Positions 36,855-46,106 of a DNA stretch of 64,000 bases are shown here, piece after piece. The notes under the pieces are model-generated. The model ran no database searches. It was given only the letters and a program-made list of their open reading frames with translations, and had not been told where the DNA came from. A program made the position numbers and the translations under genes. Every line of letters begins with the position of its first letter. Within the stretch, counting starts at the first letter, position 1. The stretch lies in contig CAWEGB010000012.1 of NCBI GenBank assembly GCA_963808545.1, forward strand, positions 48,439 to 112,438. The letters run 5' to 3'. This stretch comes from JACVRW01 sp963808545 (lineage in GTDB: Bacteria; Actinomycetota; Thermoleophilia; Solirubrobacterales; Thermoleophilaceae).

Positions 36855-38128
36855 CCCAGGCCCCCAAGCGGGTCCTGGTGGTGGGCGGCGGGGGCCGCGA
36901 GCACGCGCTGGTGCGCGCTCTGCTGAGGAGTCCCCAGGAGCCCGAGCTGCTGTGCGCTCCGGGGAACGCCGGCATCGCGCGGCAGGGCGTGGAGTGCCTG
37001 CCCGGCGACGACCTGGTGGCGCTCGCGGCCGAGCGCGAGGTCGATCTCGTCGTGGTGGGACCGGAGGCGCCGCTGGTGGCCGGGCTGGTGGACGATCTCG
37101 GCGCGGCCGGGATCGCCGCCTTCGGGCCCACCCGGGAGGCGGCGCGCGTTGAGGGGTCGAAGGCCTACGCCAAGCAGCTGATGCGAGAGGTGGGAGTGCC
37201 CACCGCCTCACACGTGCTGTTCCGCTCTCGCGAGGAGGCGTCCGACCACCTGGCCTGCGCCTCCTACCCCGCCGTGCTGAAGGCCGATGTCCTGGCGGCC
37301 GGCAAGGGCGTGATCATCGCCCAGAGCGAGGCCGAGGCGCGCACCGCCCTGGACGTCTTCTTCTCCGAGAAGCGCTTCGGCGAGACCGAGGTGGTGCTGG
37401 AGGAGTTCCTCGAGGGGGAGGAGCTCTCGCTGCTCGCGCTCTGCGACGGCGAGCGTGCGGTGCCCCTCGCCCCGGCGCAGGACTACAAGCGGATCTTCGA
37501 CGGCGACGAGGGACCCAACACCGGCGGGATGGGCAGCTACTCGCCCGTGCCGGGAATCGATGCCGAGCGCGCCCACGAGCTCGCGGCCGAGGTGCACCAG
37601 CCCATCGTGGACGAGCTCGCCCGGCGCGGGACGCCCTTCCACGGGGTGCTCTACGCAGGCCTGATGATGGGGCCAGCCGGCACGAAGGTGCTGGAGTACA
37701 ACGCCCGCTTCGGCGACCCCGAGACCCAGGCGGTGCTGCCCCGGCTGCGCGGCGACCTGCTCGAGCTGCTCGAGGCCTCCACCCGCCGCGGCGGGCTCGC
37801 TGGAATGGAGCCCGAGTGGGCGGAGGAGTGGGCCGTGGCGGTGGTCCTCGCCTCCCGGGGTTATCCCGAGTCCGCCTCAACCGGGGATCTCATCTCCGGA
37901 CTCGATGAGGCCGAGGCCACGGGCGCCGAGATCCTTCACGCGGGCACCGCGGAGCGCGACGGCCGGATCGTGACCGACGGGGGCCGTGTGCTGGCGGTGA
38001 CGGGGCTGGGGGACGGGCCCGGCGAGGCCCGCGACCGTGCGTACGCTGCCGCCGAGCTGATCGACTTCAGCGGCCGCCAGATGCGGACCGACATCGCGTC
38101 GCGCGCAGTGGGTAGGGTCGAGGCCTGA
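36851..38128 (+). CDS. purD: Phosphoribosylamine-glycine ligase
   Basis: Second step of purine synthesis: phosphoribosylamine plus glycine plus ATP gives GAR. TTG start at 36851 inside the GYD stop; 425 residues. ATP-grasp features are visible: KRVLVVGGGGREHALV at the start, YPAVLKADVLAAGKGVI in the ATP-binding lobe, GPNTGGMGSYSPV, and the metal-binding EYNARFGDPETQAV. It leads purD-purE-purB; its TGA overlaps the purE ATG. Confidence 0.95.
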   Translation: MTQAPKRVLVVGGGGREHALVRALLRSPQEPELLCAPGNAGIARQGVECLPGDDLVALAAEREVDLVVVGPEAPLVAGLVDDLGAAGIAAFGPTREAARVEGSKAYAKQLMREVGVPTASHVLFRSREEASDHLACASYPAVLKADVLAAGKGVIIAQSEAEARTALDVFFSEKRFGETEVVLEEFLEGEELSLLALCDGERAVPLAPAQDYKRIFDGDEGPNTGGMGSYSPVPGIDAERAHELAAEVHQPIVDELARRGTPFHGVLYAGLMMGPAGTKVLEYNARFGDPETQAVLPRLRGDLLELLEASTRRGGLAGMEPEWAEEWAVAVVLASRGYPESASTGDLISGLDEAEATGAEILHAGTAERDGRIVTDGGRVLAVTGLGDGPGEARDRAYAAAELIDFSGRQMRTDIASRAVGRVEA

Positions 38129-38613
38129 TGGGGACCGAGGAGACAGCAGCCGCCCCGCCGGTCACGCAGACCGAGGTGGAGCACCAGTTCGACGATCTCG
38201 ACGTCGACGCCCCGCCGCAGGTGGGAATCGTCATGGGCTCGAAGAGCGACATGGCGGTGATGGAGAAGGCGGCCGCTCGGCTCGAGGAGCTCGACATCCG
38301 CCACGAGATGCGCGTGATGAGCGCCCACCGCGATCCCGACACCGTGGCCGAGTACGCCAAGAACGCCCGCATGCGCGGCCTCAAGGTGATCATCGCCGGC
38401 GCCGGCCTGGCCGCGGCCCTCCCGGGCGTGGTGGCCGCCCACACCGATCTTCCGGTGATCGGCGTGCCGCTCACCTCCAGCACGTCGGTGGCCGGTGGCC
38501 TCGACGCACTGCTGGCCATCGCCCAGATGCCGCCCGGCGTGCCGGTGGCCACCGTCGGCGTGGACAACGCGCGCAACGCCGCGGCGCTGGCCGCGCGGAT
38601 CCTCAGCGTCTGA
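38128..38613 (+). CDS. purE: N5-CAIR mutase / AIR carboxylase PurE
   Basis: Carboxylation step yielding CAIR. ATG 38128 overlaps the purD stop (TGATG). 161 residues including a non-conserved acidic lead of about 30. The core begins VGIVMGSKSDMAVMEKAA, continues RVMSAHRDPDTVAEY, and has VIIAGAGLAAALPGVVAAHT and GVPLTSSTSVAGGLDALLAI. No purK (the ATP-dependent partner of class I PurE) lies in this window; whether PurE works alone here cannot be decided from sequence. Confidence 0.94.
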   Translation: MGTEETAAAPPVTQTEVEHQFDDLDVDAPPQVGIVMGSKSDMAVMEKAAARLEELDIRHEMRVMSAHRDPDTVAEYAKNARMRGLKVIIAGAGLAAALPGVVAAHTDLPVIGVPLTSSTSVAGGLDALLAIAQMPPGVPVATVGVDNARNAAALAARILSV

Positions 38614-38626
38614 GCCGGGCACGGCG

Positions 38627-39910
<1,284 letters not shown>

Positions 39911-39977
39911 GCGTCAAGGACCACGGCCAGGACCCGCCCGGAGTCACGGCCCGGCGCGTCGTCGGTTCGGTTGCGCG

Positions 39978-40370
39978 TCATGCTACGGCGAGCAGCGCCA
40001 GCCCGAACAGGACGACCACGTGAAAGGTCTGGTCGACGGCCACGGTGACCATCGGATGCGCACCGGGATCGGTGTGCTTGACCCTTCGCATGTAGCCGTG
40101 CAGTAGCCGGCCGTCATCCTCGGCCACGTGGGTCGTGAACAGCAGCGCGGCGAGGGCGAGCACCAGCGCCCCCGACTCCTGCCAGAGCCAGACGAAGGCC
40201 GGGGCGAAGGCGACGGTGTAGACGAAGACGTGTGTGAGCAGGGCACGCCGCGCCTGCGGGTCCCGGCCCAGCCCAGCAAACTTGTGGCGGGCCTGCCACT
40301 CGGTCTGCAACGCGTAGTCGCCCACGAGATGGCAGACGAGGAACACCCCGAAGACCTCGACCCAGGACAC
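39978..40370 (-). CDS. DUF3307 family membrane protein
   Basis: A 130-residue membrane protein from GTG 40370. The pattern FGVFLVCHLVGDYALQTEWQ, then LTHVFVYTVAFAPAFVWLW and a last hydrophobic segment FHVVVLFGLALLAVA with conserved His residues (HLVGDY, LTHVFVYT, DQTFHVV) matches DUF3307, a small His-containing membrane family of unknown function. The His set could bind metal. It is divergent from the adenylate cyclase gene; the intervening 100 bases hold the GTGA-N6-TCAC palindrome. Confidence 0.75.
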   Translation of the reverse strand: MSWVEVFGVFLVCHLVGDYALQTEWQARHKFAGLGRDPQARRALLTHVFVYTVAFAPAFVWLWQESGALVLALAALLFTTHVAEDDGRLLHGYMRRVKHTDPGAHPMVTVAVDQTFHVVVLFGLALLAVA

Positions 40371-40401
40371 GAGGTGAGCATGTCGTAGCGCGGGCGATTC
40401 G

Positions 40402-40419
40402 GCGTGACGCTCGTCACGC
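40402..40419. promoter_or_regulatory. CRP/FNR-type palindrome before the adenylate cyclase gene
   Basis: GCGTGACG-CT-CGTCACGC is a perfect 8-base-arm palindrome whose core is GTGA-N6-TCAC, the CRP/FNR half-site arrangement. It lies 54 bases before the cyclase ATG 40473 and 31 bases before the divergent DUF3307 start; TATGCA near 40444 is a possible cyclase -10. Confidence 0.6.
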
Positions 40420-40472
40420 TCGGGGGCCGGTTCCGAGCAGAATATGCACCTTTGAGCCAGACTGGCTGTGGA

Positions 40473-42260
40473 ATGCTGGACTCGCGCCCCAACAGAGGCC
40501 GCTCGCGGCGGTCGGGACGGCGGCTGCGGCTGCTCATGTTCGTGGGCACCGCCGTCGCGCTCACGGGCTTCGTGCTCGCCCTGTCCGCAGCCGACGTGCT
40601 CGAGGGCTCCGAGCTAGACACGGTGGATGCCCGCTTCGCCATCCGGGGCGAGCTGGAGCCACCCGAGGACGTGGTGATCGTCGGCATCGACGAAGCCAGC
40701 TTCACGGAGCTCGGTGAGCAATGGCCGTTCCCGCGTTCGCTGCACGCAGAGGCGATCCGGGAGCTCAAGCGGGCCGGCGCCAGGGCGATCGCGTATGACG
40801 TTCAGTTCACAGAGCCCTCGAACCCGTCCGACGACCAAGCGCTCGCGGACGCGGTGGCCGACGCCGGCAACGTGGTGCTGGCCACTACCGTGGTCGATGA
40901 GCGCGGGCGTCCAAACGTGTTCGGCGGGCCCAGGGTCCTGCGTTCGCTCAACACGCGTGCGGCACACGCGGGCTACGCCACCGACAGCGGACGGGTGGTG
41001 CGCCGGATGGCGCCCGAGCTCGACGAGCTGGAGACCATGCCCGTGGCGGCGGTGGAGACGGCCGAGCGGCGTCAGGTCGACCACGACTCGTTTCCCGACC
41101 CTGCCTGGATCGACTACCACGGCGTTTCCAACGTCCGCCAGGTGCCGTTCTACCGGCTGCTGCGCGGCACCGTCCCGCCGGAGACGTTCCGGGACAAGAT
41201 CGTGGTGGTGGGGGCCACCGCACCCTCGCTCCAGGACGTCCACCCCACGTCGGTCAGCGGTGAGGAGTACATGTACGGGACAGAGGTACAGGCCAACGCG
41301 ACCTCCACCCTGCTGCGCGACTTTCCGCTGCGGGGGGCGCCGGGGTGGACGGGGATCGCGCTGATCCTCCTGTTCGGCGCCGTCGGCCCCCTGCTCGCGC
41401 TGCGCTTCGGGCCGTTTCGGGCCGCCTTCGCCGCTCTTGGCCTCGTGGTGCTCTACGCGGTGTGCGTCCAGCTCATGTTCAACTGGGGCCGAATCGTCTC
41501 GTTCACCTACCCCGAGCTGTCGCTGGCTCTCGGCGCGGTTGGGGCGCTGGCGGTAGGGCTCGTGGTCAACGCCTTCGAGAAGGAGCGCACGCGCGACCTG
41601 TTCTCGCGTTTCGTGCCCGAGCCGGTGGTGGACGAGGTGCTCAAGGACGTGAACGAAGACCTGCGGCTGGGCGGTGAGCGGCGGGTGGTGACCGTGCTGT
41701 TCGCCGACGTCCGTGGCTTCACCACGTTCTCCGAGACCAAACCGCCGGAGACGGTGATCACGGTGCTCAACCGCTACCTCACGAGCATGACCGACGTGAT
41801 CCTCTCCCATGGCGGCACGATCGTCTGCTTCATGGGCGACGGCATCATGGCCACGTTCGGGGCGCCCATCGAGCTGCCCGATCACGCCGACCGCGCCCTC
41901 GCCGCCGCCCGGGAGATGACCGGGGCGGCCCTCGACGAATTCAACGAGTGGATGCGCGAGGAGGGCCATGGTGAAGGCTTTCGCATCGGGCTGGGGCTGA
42001 ACTCCGGGGCGGTCATGGCCGGCAATGTCGGCTCGGAGCGGCGCCTCGAGTACACCGTGATCGGTGACACCACCAACACGGCGTCTCGCCTGGAGGGCTT
42101 GACCAAGGGGACGCCGCACATGATCTTCATGTCCGAGTCGACCCGCGCGATGCTCACCGCCCAGCAGCCCGACCTGATCAACGCGGGCGACTTCGACGTG
42201 CGCGGCAAGCAGGTTCAGGTCACCCTGTGGTCGGTCGGAGCCAACGGCGGCGGCGCCTAG
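40473..42260 (+). CDS. CHASE2-domain class III adenylate/guanylate cyclase
   Basis: Membrane sensor cyclase of 595 residues from ATG 40473 (an upstream GTG at 40404 would read through the palindrome). An N-terminal membrane helix (LLMFVGTAVALTGFVLALSA), an extracytoplasmic CHASE2 domain (about 45-290, VVIVGIDEASFTELGEQWPF, KIVVVGATAPSLQDVHPT), three membrane helices, then the cyclase domain: VTVLFADVRGFTTFSE and FMGDGIMATFGAP supply the metal Asps, and YTVIGDTTNTASRLEGL the adenine-selecting Asp and transition-state Asn/Arg. ATP is the likelier substrate. Its stop overlaps the convergent gene by 4 bases. Confidence 0.9.
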   Translation: MLDSRPNRGRSRRSGRRLRLLMFVGTAVALTGFVLALSAADVLEGSELDTVDARFAIRGELEPPEDVVIVGIDEASFTELGEQWPFPRSLHAEAIRELKRAGARAIAYDVQFTEPSNPSDDQALADAVADAGNVVLATTVVDERGRPNVFGGPRVLRSLNTRAAHAGYATDSGRVVRRMAPELDELETMPVAAVETAERRQVDHDSFPDPAWIDYHGVSNVRQVPFYRLLRGTVPPETFRDKIVVVGATAPSLQDVHPTSVSGEEYMYGTEVQANATSTLLRDFPLRGAPGWTGIALILLFGAVGPLLALRFGPFRAAFAALGLVVLYAVCVQLMFNWGRIVSFTYPELSLALGAVGALAVGLVVNAFEKERTRDLFSRFVPEPVVDEVLKDVNEDLRLGGERRVVTVLFADVRGFTTFSETKPPETVITVLNRYLTSMTDVILSHGGTIVCFMGDGIMATFGAPIELPDHADRALAAAREMTGAALDEFNEWMREEGHGEGFRIGLGLNSGAVMAGNVGSERRLEYTVIGDTTNTASRLEGLTKGTPHMIFMSESTRAMLTAQQPDLINAGDFDVRGKQVQVTLWSVGANGGGA

Positions 42261-44194
42261 CGCGGTCGCGCGAGGTAGCGCTCACCGGCCTCGATGAGGG
42301 TCATCCTGCCGCGGACGAAGTCCCGCACCGCCACCCGGCCGCGGCGCACGACCGTGAGCGTTCCGTCGCAGCTGTCCTGCACGAGCCAGCGCGTGCCGCG
42401 CACGGCGCCGGAGGAGTAGCGCCCGCGCGTCTTGAAGCGACCCTTGGCGTTGCCCCAGAGACGCCGGCGCTTCGCCCGTGAGCTGACCGCGCTGCCCGTC
42501 GCACACGGGCCGTAGTTCCCTCGCAGCACGAGCTCGGTGAAATAGCGGTCCGCGCGGCGCTGACGGACCTGGAAGACGCCGTCGGAGAAGCGCCCCTGCT
42601 GAACGCCGCCGCGACGGCTCCTCACCGAGCTGAGCACCACGCGGCCCCTGCTGGTGTCGACCACCGACCCAACCGGGACCTCACGCAGCGTCTCGAGCCT
42701 CACGAAGCTCCGCCGGCCAGGTAGCCGGACGCGAACCCGCCCGCCGGCCGGCTCGACGACGATCGTCTCGCCCAGGTCGGGCGTGGCCGCCTGGGTGGGA
42801 CCGGCGGGGCCATCCGGCCGGGGTGCGGCCCTGGCGGCGAGCACCTCGACCGACCTGAACGTCTCGGCGGTCGGTGACCCGTTGCCGAGCACCGACCCGC
42901 CGGTGAACACCGTGCGGGTGGAGGCCCCCTCGTTGTCGGTCACGGCTAGCCGGGCCCGGTACGTGCCCGGACGGGCGTAGACGTGCGACACGCGCGGACC
43001 GCCGTTCAGGAGCACGTTGCCGTCGCCGAAGTCCCAGTCGTAGCGGAGGATCGAACCGTCGGGATCGGCGGCGCGCGAGCCGTCGAACGTGACCGCGCTT
43101 CCAGCCGCCGCCGAACCGACCTCGAAGCTCGCTACCGGCGCCTGGTTGGGGCTCACTACGACCCCGGCGGCGCCGAGCAGGCCGAGCCCCGGTGAGCTTT
43201 TGGGCGACGCCAGGCCGTCGGTGGCCAAGTCGAAGAGGTTCAGGTCGGCGCCCGCCAGATAGAGGCTGCGTCCGTCGGGGGTGACAGCAAGGTCGCGCAG
43301 CTCGGACGCGGGAGCCGCGACGCCTGCGGGCGTACGGGGGATCAGCCGGCCGTCGGTGCCGATTGCGTACTGGAGCAGGTGGCGCTCAGCGGCGACCGTG
43401 GACGCCGCGGCCACGTAAAGGCTGTCCCCGCTCGGGGCGATCGCGAGCGCCGACGGCGTTCCGCTATCGGCCGGCGCCTCGGCGGGCGTGAGCGGGGCGA
43501 GGGCGCCGCCGGACCCGACCGCGAACTGGAAGACGCGCCCGTCGCCGCTCGGTGCGTACAGATGAGCCCCGTCTGGGGTGAGTGCGGCGTCGGTGAGTGC
43601 GCCTCCACTCTCCACGGAGGTGTGCCCGGCGGGCTCGAGGCTGCCATCGGCGCTGATCGGGAAGCGCTTGATGGACCCTCCAACGGTCACGTATACACCG
43701 CTGCCGTCGGGCGAAACGGCCACCCCGGCAGGAGTCCCGGAGAGCGCGAGCGCACCGGTCGGCTCAAGTCGCCCTCCGGCCGCGATCGCAAACTGCAGCA
43801 GGCGGCACGTGCCCTCGTCGACCACGTACAGGGCGCGGCCCGCGGGATCCGCGGCTATGGCCACGGGACGCTTGCCGGCCACGACGGCAGCCGGATCCTT
43901 GGGCGAAGCCAGACCGGCCGCGCTCACGTCGTACTGGAGCACACGGCCCTGCCCCACCGCCCCGGCCGTCACGTAGAGCGACGCGCCGTCCGGCGTCATC
44001 GTCAACCGGCGGGGCTCCGTGGCCGGAAGCGAGGGCGGGACGAGGGGCGTGAGCGCCCCTCCCCCGCCAACGGCGAGCTGAAGAATCTCGTCGCTGACGG
44101 GATCGGCCACGTACGCGTCGCGCGCGGCCGAGGCGCTCATCGGCACGGTCAGGGCCACCGCCAGAGCGGCCGCAATTGCAGGCGAAAGGCGCAT
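42257..44194 (-). CDS. Secreted beta-propeller/PKD-domain protein
   Basis: Exported protein of 645 residues from ATG 44194, where a signal peptide begins (IAAALAVALTVPMSASA). Open frame continues upstream across purC but is not protein-like. Residues about 25-330 are 7-bladed lactonase/YncE-like propeller repeats: SVAPSGDSLYVAAAS-type phrases such as LTMTPDGASLYVT, VAVSPDGSGVYVT and LAVTPDGRSLYLA. A PKD domain follows (DWDFGDGNVLL, VSHVYARPGTYRARLAVTDN), then a basic beta-rich tail of about 200 residues. Probably a surface adhesion or polymer-binding protein; no enzyme motif seen. Confidence 0.8.
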   Translation of the reverse strand: MRLSPAIAAALAVALTVPMSASAARDAYVADPVSDEILQLAVGGGGALTPLVPPSLPATEPRRLTMTPDGASLYVTAGAVGQGRVLQYDVSAAGLASPKDPAAVVAGKRPVAIAADPAGRALYVVDEGTCRLLQFAIAAGGRLEPTGALALSGTPAGVAVSPDGSGVYVTVGGSIKRFPISADGSLEPAGHTSVESGGALTDAALTPDGAHLYAPSGDGRVFQFAVGSGGALAPLTPAEAPADSGTPSALAIAPSGDSLYVAAASTVAAERHLLQYAIGTDGRLIPRTPAGVAAPASELRDLAVTPDGRSLYLAGADLNLFDLATDGLASPKSSPGLGLLGAAGVVVSPNQAPVASFEVGSAAAGSAVTFDGSRAADPDGSILRYDWDFGDGNVLLNGGPRVSHVYARPGTYRARLAVTDNEGASTRTVFTGGSVLGNGSPTAETFRSVEVLAARAAPRPDGPAGPTQAATPDLGETIVVEPAGGRVRVRLPGRRSFVRLETLREVPVGSVVDTSRGRVVLSSVRSRRGGVQQGRFSDGVFQVRQRRADRYFTELVLRGNYGPCATGSAVSSRAKRRRLWGNAKGRFKTRGRYSSGAVRGTRWLVQDSCDGTLTVVRRGRVAVRDFVRGRMTLIEAGERYLARPR

Positions 44195-44350
44195 CAAACT
44201 CAGAAGTTCGGGGCCAAATTCAGTGCGGGTCCGTGCCCAACCTAACCGAAGTGGTACGCACATGTGGCCTGACTGGGGACAGGTTCGGCGCGATCGGTGA
44301 GTGCGACGCCGGTGGCGGAGCGGTCGGGCGCCGTTGATAGCCTCGGGCCG

Positions 44351-45232
44351 GTGAGCGACGCCGCCGCTCTGAAGCACCTCTCGAGCGGGAAGGTGCGCGA
44401 CATCTACGCCGTGGGCGAGGATCGCCTGCTGCTGGTCGCCTCCGACCGCATCTCCACCTACGACGTGGTTCATCCCACGCCGATTCCCGACAAGGGCAAG
44501 GTGCTCACCGGCCTCACCGCCTTCTGGCTCGCGCGGACGAGCCTGGTCTGCCCCAACCACCTCGTCTCCCTCACCGACGTGCCCGACGAGATGCGCGGAC
44601 GCGCCATGCTGGTCGAGCGGCTGGAGATGGTGCCGGTGGAGTGCGTGGTGCGGGGCTACATCACCGGGTCGGGCTGGAAGGACTACCAGGCCAACGGGGC
44701 CATCTGCGGCATCGAGCTGCCGGCCGGGCTCGAGGAGTCCGAGCAGCTTCCCGAGCCGATCTTCACCCCCGCCACCAAGGCCGAGGTGGGCGACCACGAC
44801 GAGAACGTGGACTTCGACCGCGCGGCCGAGATCGTCGGTGACCGCGCGCTGCTGGAGGAGCTGCGGCGGCTGAGCATCGGGCTGTACGAGCTCGGCGCCG
44901 CGCACGCACGCGAGCGCGGGATCATCCTCGCCGACACCAAGTTCGAGTTCGGCCGGCGACCCGACGGCACGATCGTCCTGGGCGACGAGGTGCTCACGCC
45001 CGACTCCTCGCGCTTCTGGCCGGCCGACGGCTACGAGCCGGGCCACGGCCAGCCCAGCTTCGACAAGCAGTACGTACGCGATTGGGCCTCCGGCTCGGGC
45101 TGGGACCGCTCGCCGCCCGCCCCGGCGCTGCCCGACGACGTGGTCGAGGGCACCCGCGAACGGTACGCGGAGGCCTACGAGCGCATCACCGGCGAGCCCT
45201 TCTCGACCTGGCTGGAGAGCACGCGGTCTTGA
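44351..45232 (+). CDS. purC: SAICAR synthetase
   Basis: Joins CAIR with aspartate using ATP. GTG 44351 is chosen because the protein then begins close to the family start (HLSSGKVRDIYAVGEDRLLL); a GTG at 44297 would add 18 residues. 293 residues. Motifs: ASDRISTYDVVHPTPIPDKG, ECVVRGYITGSGWKDY, TPATKAEVGDHDENV and LADTKFEFGRRPDG. Its TGA overlaps the TTG start of purS. First gene of the purC-S-Q-L-F run. Confidence 0.94.
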   Translation: MSDAAALKHLSSGKVRDIYAVGEDRLLLVASDRISTYDVVHPTPIPDKGKVLTGLTAFWLARTSLVCPNHLVSLTDVPDEMRGRAMLVERLEMVPVECVVRGYITGSGWKDYQANGAICGIELPAGLEESEQLPEPIFTPATKAEVGDHDENVDFDRAAEIVGDRALLEELRRLSIGLYELGAAHARERGIILADTKFEFGRRPDGTIVLGDEVLTPDSSRFWPADGYEPGHGQPSFDKQYVRDWASGSGWDRSPPAPALPDDVVEGTRERYAEAYERITGEPFSTWLESTRS

Positions 45233-45459
45233 GGGCCCGTGTGTTGATTAGGCCGAAGGAGGGCATTCTCGATCCACAGGGTCAGGCGGTGGAGCGAGCG
45301 CTTCCCGCACTCGGGTTCGAGGGAGTCGCGAACGTGCACGTGGGGCGATTGATCGAGTTGGACGTGGAGGACGGTTCGCAAGTTCCCGCAATGTGCGAGC
45401 GGCTTCTGGCCAACCCACTGATCGAGGACTACGAGGTGATAGAGGTCCCGGGCGTATGA
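45229..45459 (+). CDS. purS: FGAM synthetase subunit PurS
   Basis: Small scaffold subunit that holds PurQ and PurL together. TTG 45229 inside the purC stop (TTGA) gives 76 residues: LRARVLIRPKEGILDPQGQA then VERALPALGFEGVANVHVGR, matching the family from its first residues. Its TGA overlaps the purQ ATG. The presence of separate purS, purQ and a 724-residue purL shows the three-subunit gram-positive type enzyme. Confidence 0.93.
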   Translation: MRARVLIRPKEGILDPQGQAVERALPALGFEGVANVHVGRLIELDVEDGSQVPAMCERLLANPLIEDYEVIEVPGV

Positions 45460-46106
45460 AGTTCGGCGTGGTCCGCTTTCCGGGCTCCTGCGACGAGGTC
45501 GACGCTCTGCACGCCTGCCGGCGCTTTGGCGACGCCGAGCTGCTGTGGCACGGAGACAACGACCTCAGCGGCATCGACGCCGTGGTGGTGCCCGGTGGCT
45601 TCTCCTACGGCGACTACCTGCGCGCGGGGGCGATCGCCCGCTTCTCTCCGATGATGGAGGCGGTGATCGAATTCGCGGGCGACGGCCGGCCGGTGTTCGG
45701 CATCTGCAACGGGTTCCAGGTGCTGTGCGAGACGGGCCTGCTTCCAGGCGCTCTCCTGCCCAACGACTCGCTGCGCTTCGTCTGCCGCCAGGTGGAGGTG
45801 GTGGTGGAGACCACGGACACCCCGTTCACGCGCGGGTGCGAGAAGGGTGAGCTGCTGTCGGTGCCGGTCAAGCACACCACCGGACGCTACTTCGCTCCTC
45901 CGGGCTCGCTGCCCGAAGATCAGATCGTCCTTCGCTATGCGCCGGGCCAGAACCCCAACGGCACGATGGACGACATCGCGGGCGTGTGCAACGCGACCCG
46001 CAACGTGATGGGGCTGATGCCCCATCCGGAGCACGCGGTCGACCCGCTCACGGGCTCGGCCGACGGCGGGAGGCTGTTCGAGTCGCTCGCGATGGTCCCT
46101 GCGTGA
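45456..46106 (+). CDS. purQ: FGAM synthetase glutaminase subunit PurQ
   Basis: Class I glutamine amidotransferase that feeds ammonia to PurL. ATG 45456 in the purS stop (ATGA). 216 residues. The nucleophile Cys is in PVFGICNGFQVLCE, and the His/Glu pair in GLMPHPEHAVDPL; VVPGGFSYGDYLRAGAIA precedes them. Complete and typical in length. Its stop overlaps the purL GTG (GTGA). Confidence 0.95.
   Translation: MKFGVVRFPGSCDEVDALHACRRFGDAELLWHGDNDLSGIDAVVVPGGFSYGDYLRAGAIARFSPMMEAVIEFAGDGRPVFGICNGFQVLCETGLLPGALLPNDSLRFVCRQVEVVVETTDTPFTRGCEKGELLSVPVKHTTGRYFAPPGSLPEDQIVLRYAPGQNPNGTMDDIAGVCNATRNVMGLMPHPEHAVDPLTGSADGGRLFESLAMVPA

Noticed and set aside
44195..45046. Upstream extension of the minus-strand beta-propeller frame across purC
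   Set aside because: The extension is antisense to the well-supported purC gene and has no protein-like pattern; the signal peptide at ATG 44194 marks the true start.
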